Notes under the pieces: model-generated
Told to the model about the DNA's origin: nothing
The model's input: the letters and a program-made list of their open reading frames with translations, nothing else
The model's database searches: none
Assembly (NCBI RefSeq): GCF_900103125.1
Contig: NZ_FNJV01000002.1
Coordinates: 434,001 to 498,000 of the forward strand
DNA length: 64,000 bases
DNA from: Mucilaginibacter sp. OK268
Lineage (GTDB): Bacteria; Bacteroidota; Bacteroidia; Sphingobacteriales; Sphingobacteriaceae
Direction: 5' to 3'
In this document: positions 6,808-16,277 of the stretch, one piece after another
Numbering within the stretch: the first letter of the stretch is position 1
How the letters are laid out: each line of letters begins with the position of its first letter
Program-made: the position numbers and the translations under genes

Positions 6808-8022
6808 CTATTTTAATTGCTTAAATACTGATATTTCAATGGCGTGGAAATAATTGGTTTCGCCCCATGTTTCCAGGATCTTAAACCTGATGTAACGTAC
6901 CGTAAGGCCATTTGCCGGGAAGTTGAAAGGTTCGCCGGCTTCAGCAAACTTTTTATCGTCGTCTGAATTTTGTCCCCGAGGTAAGCCCGAAGGTTTATAA
7001 GAAGTAAAACTGGCTAACTGGGTCCAGCCGTTCCAACTACCAGATGGATCTGGCGTGTTGTTGGTTCCCCATACCTCGAAGCGTTTGGCATTGCCTACAT
7101 CATACAGGGCCGACATCCTTTGCCACAGCTTTAATTGTGATAAGGAGGCCGATTGTCCCAGGTCGATGGTAAACCAGATGGGGAAGTCGGTACCTGGTGT
7201 ATGGAAGCCCGGCTCATTGGTGCTCTTATCCCATAAGAAATAAAGTTCCCAGCCATAGGCCGAGCCTACATCCGTTGGCAGGTAAACTGCCTTAAACAGG
7301 CTCTTATCCATCTCTGCAACGCCGATAATTGTTGGGAACTTATCATAAGTCAGGGCGTTAAATATATCGGCAGCATTTTTTACCGGGATGTATGATGACC
7401 GGTATTGAACCTCCGTTCCAAACTTATAGTCGGGCAGGGTGATCGAGCTACTGTCGGCCACAAAGGAGCGTTCTTCGCTGGCTCCCAGTTTATTGGTGTA
7501 CTTTACAGTGGTAGCCACATTTCCGGTATCGGCCTTATTAAAGTTAAGGGTTACGGAGCCATCATTATGGATAACATAAGGATTAGCTGTGTTATAGGCC
7601 CTGTTTAATAAGGTAGACTGATAGGCGGGCCCATAAACGCGCACGTTATTCAGGTCCTGACCGATAGAGGGGTTGCCCTTATCATCATAAGTGAGCAGAT
7701 GAAAGCTGTACACATACTCCTGCAGATTAGGGATACTCAGCTGTATGGAATCTGCCGGATCGTGACTGGTGGCATCCAGTTTTAATGAATCACGACCATT
7801 GTTCCATTTTACCACGTATGTTTTAATGCTGGGATCAGGGCTGGGATGCCAAACCAACACGGTACGCAAATTACCAGCATGGTAAGTAAACCCGGATGCC
7901 AGCCCTGGATAGGTTATCTCATGATTATCTAAAAATGACTTATAATCCGTATCATATTTTTTGCAACCGACAATTGCCAAACACATGAATAAGAAAACAG
8001 TAAGGTTGAATGCTATTTTCAT
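6808..8022 (-). CDS. DUF4998/DUF5000-type surface lipoprotein of the utilisation locus
   Basis: 404 residues with a lipoprotein signal (FLFMCLAIVGC, lipidated C20). Residues about 30-230 look like the DUF4998 region (VWHPSPDPSIKTYVVKW, an FnIII-like piece); the C-terminal 160 residues form a discoidin-like (F5/8C) carbohydrate-binding region of the DUF5000 type with WFTIDLGQSASLSQLKLWQR, FEVWGTNN and RYIRFKILETWG. It is the last gene of the SusC operon. Such SusE/F-position lipoproteins hold glycan at the cell surface next to SusD; that role is inferred from position and family. Confidence 0.82.
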   Translation of the reverse strand: MKIAFNLTVFLFMCLAIVGCKKYDTDYKSFLDNHEITYPGLASGFTYHAGNLRTVLVWHPSPDPSIKTYVVKWNNGRDSLKLDATSHDPADSIQLSIPNLQEYVYSFHLLTYDDKGNPSIGQDLNNVRVYGPAYQSTLLNRAYNTANPYVIHNDGSVTLNFNKADTGNVATTVKYTNKLGASEERSFVADSSSITLPDYKFGTEVQYRSSYIPVKNAADIFNALTYDKFPTIIGVAEMDKSLFKAVYLPTDVGSAYGWELYFLWDKSTNEPGFHTPGTDFPIWFTIDLGQSASLSQLKLWQRMSALYDVGNAKRFEVWGTNNTPDPSGSWNGWTQLASFTSYKPSGLPRGQNSDDDKKFAEAGEPFNFPANGLTVRYIRFKILETWGETNYFHAIEISVFKQLK

Positions 8023-8046
8023 TTCTTTAATTTTTTAATTAACGGT

Positions 8047-9291
8047 TTATTGTACAGGCGCGCCAAACAAGGTGATCTCCTTGGCATGCACATAATCAAG
8101 TCCGGCCCAGGTTTGTGTACACTGGAAACGCACATATTTAACGGCAGGCATCTGGCTTACATTTGGCATATTAAAGCTAAAGCCATTGGTACCCGCGGTG
8201 TTTTTGTCGGCATCAGTTGCCTGGTTTGGCGGTGCGCCCGATGGTGGCAATGGCACTACAAAATTGCCCAGGTTTATCCAATCGCCCAGCACAGTACCCA
8301 CAGCCGTAACGCTAGCAGGCCATGATGGATAATCGGCCGGGTTATCTTTAGTAGAGCCCCAAATGGTAAACTGACGGCTATTTTGGTAACCCCATATATC
8401 GGGTAGCCTGTTATACAACACTACACGGCTTATTTTTGATAACTGCCCAATGCCAAAGCTGCCTATTTTTAAAGGAGCGCTCAGGGTATGCCATCCGGGA
8501 TCGCCCAGGCTGCCATCAAAAAAGTATTTGAATTCCCAGCCATATCCTATCGGGCTATCGGTACCCAGGTGATAGGTAAAGAATTTGGTCTTGTCCAACT
8601 GGGTCTCAAACAAAGGCGTTAATTCCTTGGTTACCGTGTCAGACACGTTGCCGAACCTATCCGTAGTAAAAACCGCGAACCTGGTATTCTTTACCGAAAA
8701 GCCACGCACCGATATATTTACCGTATCGTTGCTTAAATACTGCGGATCCTGCTCGTCATAACCTTTGGTAGCATCGTTATAGGATAAAATATGTATGGCC
8801 ACCGGGGTTTTATTGGGATTGAAACCATAAAAGTTGGCCCCGCCAAAATCTGGCGTAATAGCCAGGTTATCATTAATGAGCAAATAGTTAGGTATTTTAG
8901 GATTAACCTTTACCGTTATCGCATCAGACATGATATTGGCCCGGCTTACCGCGTTTAAGGTAACCGTGTACTCTTTAGCTTTGGCAAAGCCGTCAACCAT
9001 TATGGTATCGGTATAATAGCTTGATTTGGTTTGCCTTACTACTTTATCATTGATGTTATAGGTTGCCAAAACATATAACAGGTTTTGGGAGCTGGGCAGC
9101 GTATAAGTTATACGGGCCGAACCGTTCAGGTTTTCGACCTTTACATTGGTAACCACCCCCGGTTTAGTTTTATCGTTGGATACTACCTCAACGCTCGACT
9201 CACCTTTTTTACAGGAAGTTAAAAGCATGATGAACAAAACCGGTACATAAAGTATCGATAATGCGTATCTGCCGTTATTAATTTTTTTCAT
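8047..9291 (-). CDS. DUF4959/DUF5126/DUF5000 surface lipoprotein
   Basis: 414 residues; signal peptide with lipobox LLTSC (C27). The three regions seen in this family are in order: an N-terminal beta domain (DKTKPGVVTNVKVENLNGSA), a middle domain around 125-230, and a C-terminal discoidin-like domain (GIGQLSKISRVVLYNRLP, FTIWGSTKDNP, VKYVRFQCTQTWAGLDYVHA). The C-terminal part resembles that of the next gene, so the two are distant paralogues. Third gene of the SusC-SusD operon; probably a cell-surface glycan-binding protein. Confidence 0.83.
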   Translation of the reverse strand: MKKINNGRYALSILYVPVLFIMLLTSCKKGESSVEVVSNDKTKPGVVTNVKVENLNGSARITYTLPSSQNLLYVLATYNINDKVVRQTKSSYYTDTIMVDGFAKAKEYTVTLNAVSRANIMSDAITVKVNPKIPNYLLINDNLAITPDFGGANFYGFNPNKTPVAIHILSYNDATKGYDEQDPQYLSNDTVNISVRGFSVKNTRFAVFTTDRFGNVSDTVTKELTPLFETQLDKTKFFTYHLGTDSPIGYGWEFKYFFDGSLGDPGWHTLSAPLKIGSFGIGQLSKISRVVLYNRLPDIWGYQNSRQFTIWGSTKDNPADYPSWPASVTAVGTVLGDWINLGNFVVPLPPSGAPPNQATDADKNTAGTNGFSFNMPNVSQMPAVKYVRFQCTQTWAGLDYVHAKEITLFGAPVQ

Positions 9292-9343
9292 AATTGATAT
9301 GTTATATTAATTACTATAAATAATGTCTTCATAACTGATGCTT

Positions 9344-11251
9344 CTACCAGTATGGGTTTTGGGTAAGGTTTTCATTTACCACCAGGTCTGTTGAGCTGAT
9401 AGGCCATAAATAATCACGCAAACCAAAAACCGGGGTGATCACATTTGTTGGGCGGTAATAATTGGCAGATGTACCCTGGTTAATATTCCAGCCTTGTATC
9501 GGCCGGCTTAAAACTTCCTGTAATTCTTTCCATCTGCGCAGATCCCAGCCTATCTGTCCTTCAAAGGCCAGCTCTATTCTTCTTTCCTGGTGTATGATCT
9601 GGCGTAAACCTTCTTTTGAAGCAGGCTTTGACGGATTTTTTGAGAAATTGCTCCATGATTCCTGCACGCCTTTCAATCCGGCTCTTGTCCGCACTTTATC
9701 AATGTAGTTGTACACATCAGCTGTTGGGCCCTGTGCCTCGTTTAAAGCTTCGGCATATAAAAGATACAAACCGGATAAGCGGATCAATGGCAGGTGATAA
9801 TCAACCGTAGTAAAGGTTTGATCCATTACGGTGAGGTAATTGCCCAGTTTTTTTGGCCATATACCGGTGATATTAGTAGAGTTAAAGCTTTTAGGGCCTG
9901 CCAAACCAAAAATACCGCGAGCCTGCACATAGTACGCCTTGCTTTCATCGGTTACACCATTACCAAACCAAATGCCGCCATCAAAACCTATAGAAGCGTA
10001 AAACCTTCTTTCACGGTTAAAATTCTCCCGGGCGGTTTCGTATCCTTGTTCAATATAATGCTGATTGGCTTCATCACCAACCAGGGGTGTAAAGCGGTTG
10101 CTATAATCAAAATTTTTATCCTCCGTTAAGGGCACGCCGTTATTGGTATAAAACAACTCCGATTCGGCCAATGGCACAGCCCAGTTGGATGGATAAGTAT
10201 TTGCCATACCCACCGACTGGCTGGTTAATTTAGGTATCACATAGCCCTGGTAACTAAAGGTGTAATTCAAAGCCCATATCAGCTCCGGGTTCTGCTCCCA
10301 TTTATCGGTTACTGCCAATTGCAGGGTTAAAATTTGTTTCAGCTCATCAGACACGTTGATGTTGCCGGTTGGTTGCAGCGTATATAATTTGATGCCCTGC
10401 GCCTCGCATTCGGTGATGGCAGCTTTGCAGGCATCGGCGGCTTTTTGCCATTTGGAAGCATCATAAGCAGCAGAAAATAAACTTTTACCTGTTTTATCCT
10501 TGAAGCTTTGATAATCGGGGTTACCGTTAAATAAAGGACTGGCGGCTGTGGTTAAAACCTCGGCCTTTACACTCATGGCTATAAATTTGGTAATACGGCC
10601 AAACTCCTGTGCCTGGTTCTGGATGGTTGGCGGCAAATCAGGTATGGCCTCATCCAATAACGACACTACGTAGCTAAATGATTCATCAACCGATGCCCTT
10701 TTACGCTTTAAAGTATCTGGCGGAGCATCAATAGGGTAACTGTCTTTGATTAAAACGATGGGGCCGTACATCCTGATGAGGTAATAATGATAGAATGCCT
10801 TCAGGAATTTCACTTCGGCTATCCATCTCTTTTTTTCATCGGCCGAAAGGTCTATCGGTTTATTAATATTCTCCAGCATGATGTTACACCTGCGGATGGC
10901 CTGAAAAATAGCCGCGCCGCCATTACTGTTGCCCCAGTAGTTTAATATAGGGTTACCGGTAGTTTGTACACCACGGATCAGATCGAAACCCTGCTGGCTG
11001 AAAAAGTTGGCGGTTAGGTTATTGGGATAAACAATCTCGGCCGAAGCTGTAAAGCCCGCGTTGTAAATTACGTTTGAGGTTTGCTGCATGGTGGAGTAGC
11101 AGGCAAACAGGTAATTTTCGGCTTCGTTACGGTTCCGGAAGGCATAATCAAGCGTACCAACATTGCTGGGGGTAACGTCAAGATATTTCTTGCAGGATAC
11201 CCCTGTTGTACAAAGCGTTATTGCCAGTAATAATTTATAATATGATCTCAT
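9344..11251 (-). CDS. SusD/RagB family nutrient-uptake lipoprotein
   Basis: 635 residues, lipobox TGVSC with C20. Typical SusD features: the tetratricopeptide-like helices near the start (FRNRNEAENYLFACYSTM, FLKAFYHYYLIRMYG), YKDSYPID-like loop, and the C-terminal LIRLSGLYLLYAEALNEAQG, VRTRAGL, IHQERRIELAFEGQIGWDLRRW. It caps the SusC transporter and binds the glycan at the outer leaflet. It starts 28 bp after susC, the usual pairing. The bound sugar cannot be told from sequence. Confidence 0.96.
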   Translation of the reverse strand: MRSYYKLLLAITLCTTGVSCKKYLDVTPSNVGTLDYAFRNRNEAENYLFACYSTMQQTSNVIYNAGFTASAEIVYPNNLTANFFSQQGFDLIRGVQTTGNPILNYWGNSNGGAAIFQAIRRCNIMLENINKPIDLSADEKKRWIAEVKFLKAFYHYYLIRMYGPIVLIKDSYPIDAPPDTLKRKRASVDESFSYVVSLLDEAIPDLPPTIQNQAQEFGRITKFIAMSVKAEVLTTAASPLFNGNPDYQSFKDKTGKSLFSAAYDASKWQKAADACKAAITECEAQGIKLYTLQPTGNINVSDELKQILTLQLAVTDKWEQNPELIWALNYTFSYQGYVIPKLTSQSVGMANTYPSNWAVPLAESELFYTNNGVPLTEDKNFDYSNRFTPLVGDEANQHYIEQGYETARENFNRERRFYASIGFDGGIWFGNGVTDESKAYYVQARGIFGLAGPKSFNSTNITGIWPKKLGNYLTVMDQTFTTVDYHLPLIRLSGLYLLYAEALNEAQGPTADVYNYIDKVRTRAGLKGVQESWSNFSKNPSKPASKEGLRQIIHQERRIELAFEGQIGWDLRRWKELQEVLSRPIQGWNINQGTSANYYRPTNVITPVFGLRDYLWPISSTDLVVNENLTQNPYW

Positions 11252-11279
11252 ATCGTTCTCTTTTTAAATCGGTTTGTAA

Positions 11280-14200
11280 TTATAAATTCACATTCAGACC
11301 TACGTTAAATACTTTCTGGATAGGGTAAGCAAATCCGTTTCCGCCCTGCTCCGGATCCCATAACTTGAAGGGGCTCCAGGTAAGCAGGTTCAACCCGTTA
11401 AAATATACGCGGCAGTTAGACAGCTTCATGGCTTTTGATATGCGTGCCGGCAGCGTATACCCCACCTCTAAGGATTTAAGCCTCAAAAAACTCCCGCTGC
11501 GCAGCCACCAGGTGCTGGGTTGCAGGTTATTGGTTATGGGGGCGGTATTTACACCAAGCCTTGGATATAAGGCATACAGATCCTGGTTTTCTTCGGACCA
11601 ATGGCTATCAGCAAAGGCTTGCAGCACTTGTGTGTTGCCATAAATATATTTATCAGGGCTGGGTATAAAAGGACTTACCCTGGTAGGATCGATAAAGAAT
11701 GATACCCTTGCCTGTCCCTGGAAGAACGCGGAAAGGTCAAAGCCTTTAAAACCGGTTGAGAAACCAAAACCATACACAATCTCGGGCACTTGCGGATAAC
11801 CCAGGAAGGTAAGGTCGAGATTGTCTATTTTACCATCATGGTTAAGATCCCGGTATTTGATATCCCCACCTTTTGGCGGCAAACCAGTAATGGTATTACC
11901 ATAAGCATCGGTAGTTGTCATTAACTGGGTTGGTGAATTGCGGGCTTCCTGGTCATCAACAAATAACCGTTCGGCCACATAACCATAACCACGATTGATA
12001 GGCTGACCAATAAAATGGCGCCATGGCTCGGCATAATTGGGCTCCTCTATGTATTTATATTTGTTGGTAGAGTAAGTAAAGTTCCCCCTGAATGATGCCC
12101 ACAAACCATTGCTGAAGTTTTGTTTATAATCGGCAGATAAGTCGATACCTTTTGAATCAACCTGGCCTAAGTTGGTGGCTATAGAAGTTTCGAAACCCTC
12201 GGTTGCCGGCACCACACGATCACGCAGGATGTTGTAACGATGATTTTTATAAAACTCCGCGGTAATGTTCAGGTTTTTCAACAAGGTGATTTCAACGGCA
12301 GCGTTGAGTTGCCTTGAAGTTTCCCAGGTGATGTTATTATTATCATAACTTACTATGGTTAAACCCTTACGCTCATAAGAGTTATTAAACCCGAATTGGG
12401 CATAATTATAACCCTCATTAAAGTGCACATCAGACAGGTAATAAAAACGCTGCGCGCCGATAGCATCGTTACCAACCAAACCATAACTTGCGCGGAACTT
12501 TAAGCGATCGATAAATGAAGGATTCCAGAATTTTTCGTTGGATACCACCCATGAGGCACCAATGGTTGGGAAAAACCCATAACGGTGACTGTCTGAAAAA
12601 CGTTCGGAACCATTATAGCCAAAGTTAAACTCGGCAAAGTACTTGCTTTTGTAGCCGTATGTTGCACGGCCAGCTAAACCTAAGTTACGGTAAGGCAGCG
12701 AATACTGTAAGGAGATCTGGTTGGTTTTTGGATCTATAGCGTTTGAATAAACAGTTTGCTGAGCAGTACCGATCAGCGTGGCATTGATGTTATGGCTACC
12801 TAACTGTTTATTATAATCAAGCGAGGTTTGCAGATAGAAAAAAGTATCGGCATTGGGCGTGCTCCTGGAATATGACAGATATTCCTGCGCTACATTAGAG
12901 CCGGTAGGCTGCGGGTTAAGCCAGGTTAGTGAGTAGTTATTGGTTTGTTTATCATAGGAACCTACGTTATAATAAAAAGGGCTGTAGGCTAACTGCGAAT
13001 CAAAATAAGAGTGCCTGTTGGTACTGAATATACTCCTGAATTTTAACCCATCGGTCAAAAAGCCCAGGTTCTGGTTCAGCTCCAATTGTGCCTGCATCCG
13101 TGACTCCGACGAATTTTTATGCCCGCGCAATAAAGCGGCATAAGGGTTATTATATAAGATCCGGTTGCTGCTGGTACCATCCACACCGCCTACGTTACCA
13201 AACAGAATATGCTGCGCGTTTAAATTGGCGGCATCGGGCTCAAAATAAGCCGGGAATAATACCGGGCTGGTATGTATGGCCACATTATATAAATCGGAAG
13301 CAAAAGAACCATCGCTCGTGATCGGGCCGTTATACTCGTTAAAATTACCCCATAACCGTACGATGATCTCGGTTGTTTTGGTGAGGTTGATGTTCACGTT
13401 TGAGCGCAACTGGTAATTCCTGAATTTGACGTTGTTGTTATTGTTATTGCGGATATCGGTATTTAACACCCCGTTATCCACATTATAAGTACCTGTGATA
13501 TAGTATTTAGCCAAACCCGTACCACCACTCACACTCATGTTGTTACGCATGGTGGTAGCGTTCTTTTTAAATAACATCTTCAGCCAGTCGACAGCCGGGT
13601 ATACATAGGGATTGTTACCCGGACCATGATTAATGGTGTTTTGGGTATTATTGATCTGCGTTTGCGTAAATGGCAATGGCAATGTGGGGTCTCGGGTTAA
13701 GGAGGCCTCATCATACAGGTTCATGTACTGGATAGGATCAACCAATTGAGGCGTTTGTGTTGACTGCGAGGAGGAATACTCAGAGCGGAAATTGATCTTA
13801 GCCGGACCTTCCTTACCTTCTTTTGTACTCACCAAAATAACGCCATTGGCACCCCTTGCTCCATAAAGCGCGGTGGCGCTGGCATCCTTCAATATCACAA
13901 AGCTGGCAATATCATCAACCTGCAAACGGGCCAGGTCTGTGGTGGTGAGCTCCACATTATCGATCAGGATTAACGGATCCTGTTTGTAACCGAAGGTGGT
14001 TACCCCACGCACAAAGAACGAGGCATTATCCTGCCCCGGCTGACCGCTACGCTGGTAGGCTATAATACCCGCCGCCTGCCCGGCAAGTGCGGCAGTGAGG
14101 TTACTCGCCGGAATTTTCAACTCCCCGGGTTTTATACTGGTAACCGACCCTACCAGGGCCTCTTTGCGCTCCTTTTTACCAAAAGCGGTAACCACTACTT

Positions 14201-14576
14201 CGTCGGCAAGCAGCTTGTCTTCCTTAAGGGCTACATTGAAGATCTTGTTCTGTGCCGATACGGTAAATGTTTGTGCCTTGAAGCCCACAAAAGAGATCCT
14301 CAATACTGCACCGTCGTCAACATCCAGGATGAACCTTCCGTTGCCATCTGTTACAGTACCAACACGGGAATTACCCACCACAGAGATAGTTACACCAGGT
14401 AACTTAACATGGGCGCTATCGGACACGGCACCGGTAACCGTAATTTTTGTTTGCGCGTGAGCTGTACCATAAAATAAGGCTAATGTTAAAAACACTAAGC
14501 AATATCTTATCAAAAACCGCCCGGGCCTCTCATACTTTTTAAAAAGTGCTTTACTAAAAATGTAAGATTGCTTCAT
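11280..14576 (-). CDS. SusC/RagA TonB-linked outer membrane transporter
   Basis: 1098 residues. Signal peptide ends near AHAQ (residue 42); residues 45-130 are a carboxypeptidase-regulatory-like beta domain (GAVSDSAHVKLPGVTISVVG); the TonB-box region EVVVTAFGKKERKEALVGSV is followed by the plug (LAGQAAGIIAYQRSGQPGQ, LILIDNVEL, LKDASATALYGARGANGV) and a 22-strand barrel ending PIQKVFNVGLNVNL. It imports oligosaccharides into the periplasm with TonB energy and works with the SusD next to it. First gene of the operon ending at the terminator near 6760. Confidence 0.97.
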   Translation of the reverse strand: MKQSYIFSKALFKKYERPGRFLIRYCLVFLTLALFYGTAHAQTKITVTGAVSDSAHVKLPGVTISVVGNSRVGTVTDGNGRFILDVDDGAVLRISFVGFKAQTFTVSAQNKIFNVALKEDKLLADEVVVTAFGKKERKEALVGSVTSIKPGELKIPASNLTAALAGQAAGIIAYQRSGQPGQDNASFFVRGVTTFGYKQDPLILIDNVELTTTDLARLQVDDIASFVILKDASATALYGARGANGVILVSTKEGKEGPAKINFRSEYSSSQSTQTPQLVDPIQYMNLYDEASLTRDPTLPLPFTQTQINNTQNTINHGPGNNPYVYPAVDWLKMLFKKNATTMRNNMSVSGGTGLAKYYITGTYNVDNGVLNTDIRNNNNNNVKFRNYQLRSNVNINLTKTTEIIVRLWGNFNEYNGPITSDGSFASDLYNVAIHTSPVLFPAYFEPDAANLNAQHILFGNVGGVDGTSSNRILYNNPYAALLRGHKNSSESRMQAQLELNQNLGFLTDGLKFRSIFSTNRHSYFDSQLAYSPFYYNVGSYDKQTNNYSLTWLNPQPTGSNVAQEYLSYSRSTPNADTFFYLQTSLDYNKQLGSHNINATLIGTAQQTVYSNAIDPKTNQISLQYSLPYRNLGLAGRATYGYKSKYFAEFNFGYNGSERFSDSHRYGFFPTIGASWVVSNEKFWNPSFIDRLKFRASYGLVGNDAIGAQRFYYLSDVHFNEGYNYAQFGFNNSYERKGLTIVSYDNNNITWETSRQLNAAVEITLLKNLNITAEFYKNHRYNILRDRVVPATEGFETSIATNLGQVDSKGIDLSADYKQNFSNGLWASFRGNFTYSTNKYKYIEEPNYAEPWRHFIGQPINRGYGYVAERLFVDDQEARNSPTQLMTTTDAYGNTITGLPPKGGDIKYRDLNHDGKIDNLDLTFLGYPQVPEIVYGFGFSTGFKGFDLSAFFQGQARVSFFIDPTRVSPFIPSPDKYIYGNTQVLQAFADSHWSEENQDLYALYPRLGVNTAPITNNLQPSTWWLRSGSFLRLKSLEVGYTLPARISKAMKLSNCRVYFNGLNLLTWSPFKLWDPEQGGNGFAYPIQKVFNVGLNVNL

Positions 14577-15094
14577 AAAATTTGGTTCATAAAAATTATT
14601 TTACTTAATCAGGGTTTAATCAAATTGGATTTGTGTTATTCACCGGATAGCTTGTGGAAATTTGCGAACTGTGATTGCCGCTTCAACGGCATTTTTCTGA
14701 TACAAAAAGCCAGGTTTTGATCTGGTACAATCCGATGCTTTGGGTTTGATCATTATCAGTTCCAAACAGGCCATAGAAATCCTGTTAAGTCTTTTTTTGA
14801 GTCCAAGACTTTTAATAACAATCACCTAATAATTAAGCATATAGGATTACCAGATCACCTGAATTAAGGCTATATCGGCGTTCGCTTTCCCGCTGATGTG
14901 GTAGTCGAGTTTTTACATACATATTTGGTTTAGTTTACAATTGGTATTGTAAATGTAAGTGGAAGCATCGCATTTAAAAATGGATAAACTTTCAAAAAAG
15001 ATGGACAATTTTATGAATTTACAACTCAAGCGTGGTTTTGTCCATTATATATTCCTTACTATAAACCAGCTATAAAAAATTGCGGGTGAGGCCC
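14577..15094. other. Intergenic region before susC
   Basis: 518 bp between galM and susC with no supported gene; a 61-codon open frame here has no coding character. It must hold the susC promoter. GATGGACAATTTTATGA (15000-15016) closely matches a site before the other sugar operon, and ATGGA is repeated at 14980 and, inverted, at 15035-15043. No clear TAnnTTTG box was found. Confidence 0.5.
15000..15016. promoter_or_regulatory. Candidate operator shared by the two sugar operons
   Basis: GATGGACAATTTTATGA here and GATGGACTTTTTTATGA at 23423-23439 agree at 15 of 17 positions, and each lies in the upstream region of one of the two operons of the utilisation locus. A common regulator such as the AraC protein at 23659 could bind both; this is inference. 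Confidence 0.35.
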
Positions 15095-16141
15095 TTAGAG
15101 CGTTATAATACCAAACTTGTAAATGATACTTTCATGATAAGTATCACCAGGGTTTAAAACTGTTGTAGGAAAGTTGGAATGGTTGGGGCTATCCGGATAA
15201 TGCTGGCATTCCAGGCATATACCATCAAAGGGTCTGTATGGATTTTGGTGATGCCCTAAATGTCCACTTTGTAAATAATCGCCGGTATAAACCATCAGGG
15301 CTGGGTAAGTGGTAAATATCTCCAACTTACGGCCCGACCTTTTTTCGGTTAGCTCGGCCGCCAGTTTATGATAAGTACCGGGTTGCTCATCCAATATATA
15401 GCAATCGTTTAATCCCGTAATATGAGTTTCATTCATCATCATTTTATTTTTGATGGATGTGTCTGAAAGTCTCCTGTTCCCCACAGGTTCAACAACGCCG
15501 GTAGGTATATAATCCGCGTCGTTTTGCAGCACACTACCGGCATGGATGGTCAATGTATGGTCGAATATTTTAGTCCCGTCATTTGACAAATTAAAGTAGG
15601 CATGATTGGTAAAATTGGCAATCGTTCTTTTATCTGTCGACGCGTAATAACTGATGATCAACTCATTCAGATCCGTCCACATATAATGCACGGTGAGTTC
15701 AAGGCTACCGGGATATCCCCCATCACCGTCGGAGCTACGGATAGTAAAAAATAGGCCTTCGGCGGTAACCGCATATTTGAATACCCGGGTATTAAAACCA
15801 TTACTACCCCCATGGTTGGTATTTTCACCATCATTATTTTCCAGGTGCCAGGTTGTACCATCGAGCTTAAAACTGGCCCCTCCTATCCGATTGGCATAAC
15901 GGCCAATGGTTGAACCAATATAACAGTCATCATCCAGATAGGCTTGCAACGATGGGAATCCCAAAACCACGTTACTACATACGCCATGCATATCTGGCAC
16001 TACGGCCGAAACCAGCGTGGCCCCGTAATTGCTTAGTTCCACATAGGCGCCATCTGCATTTTCCATTTTAAAAAGATACACAGGTTCGCCTGTATACTCG
16101 CCCCAATGTTGGCAGGTTATTCTGCTAGTAGTTTTATTCAT
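15095..16141 (-). CDS. galM: Aldose 1-epimerase (galactose mutarotase)
   Basis: Interconverts alpha and beta anomers of hexoses. 348 residues, normal length and cytoplasmic (no signal peptide). Motifs: GSTIGRYANRIGGASF, NTNHGG with H110, TNHAYFNL with H180 as the catalytic acid, and CLECQHYPDSPNH near the end with the catalytic Glu, then NPGDTYHESIIYKF. Last gene of the operon that starts with the glycosidase at 23262; its presence suggests galactose or glucose is released there. Confidence 0.95.
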   Translation of the reverse strand: MNKTTSRITCQHWGEYTGEPVYLFKMENADGAYVELSNYGATLVSAVVPDMHGVCSNVVLGFPSLQAYLDDDCYIGSTIGRYANRIGGASFKLDGTTWHLENNDGENTNHGGSNGFNTRVFKYAVTAEGLFFTIRSSDGDGGYPGSLELTVHYMWTDLNELIISYYASTDKRTIANFTNHAYFNLSNDGTKIFDHTLTIHAGSVLQNDADYIPTGVVEPVGNRRLSDTSIKNKMMMNETHITGLNDCYILDEQPGTYHKLAAELTEKRSGRKLEIFTTYPALMVYTGDYLQSGHLGHHQNPYRPFDGICLECQHYPDSPNHSNFPTTVLNPGDTYHESIIYKFGIITL

Positions 16142-16236
16142 TTTATAGCTGTACAGGCTATTTCCATTTACCTGATCGTGTTTCCGCAGAAACGTAGTCT
16201 TAATCTTTTTTCGGTTTTAGTTGTGCTGTATCCAAT

Positions 16237-16267
16237 ATCCCCGCATCAGATGTATTGACGCGGGGAT
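16237..16267 (-). terminator. Hairpin after the DUF5107 gene
   Basis: ATCCCCGC (16237-16244) pairs with GCGGGGAT (16260-16267), with two further pairs inside past a mismatch. It lies 11 bp after the stop of the DUF5107 gene and before galM. There is no good T run, so it may be a partial terminator or a processing site that lowers galM expression. Confidence 0.4.
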
Positions 16268-16277
16268 TAAAATAGTA

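Noticed and set aside
11365..14460. Plus-strand open frames opposite susC
   Set aside because: Shadows of the well-supported SusC reading frame on the other strand.
14640..14825. 61-codon open frame on the minus strand before susC
   Set aside because: No ribosome site, no domain, basic low-complexity product, and it occupies the expected promoter region.
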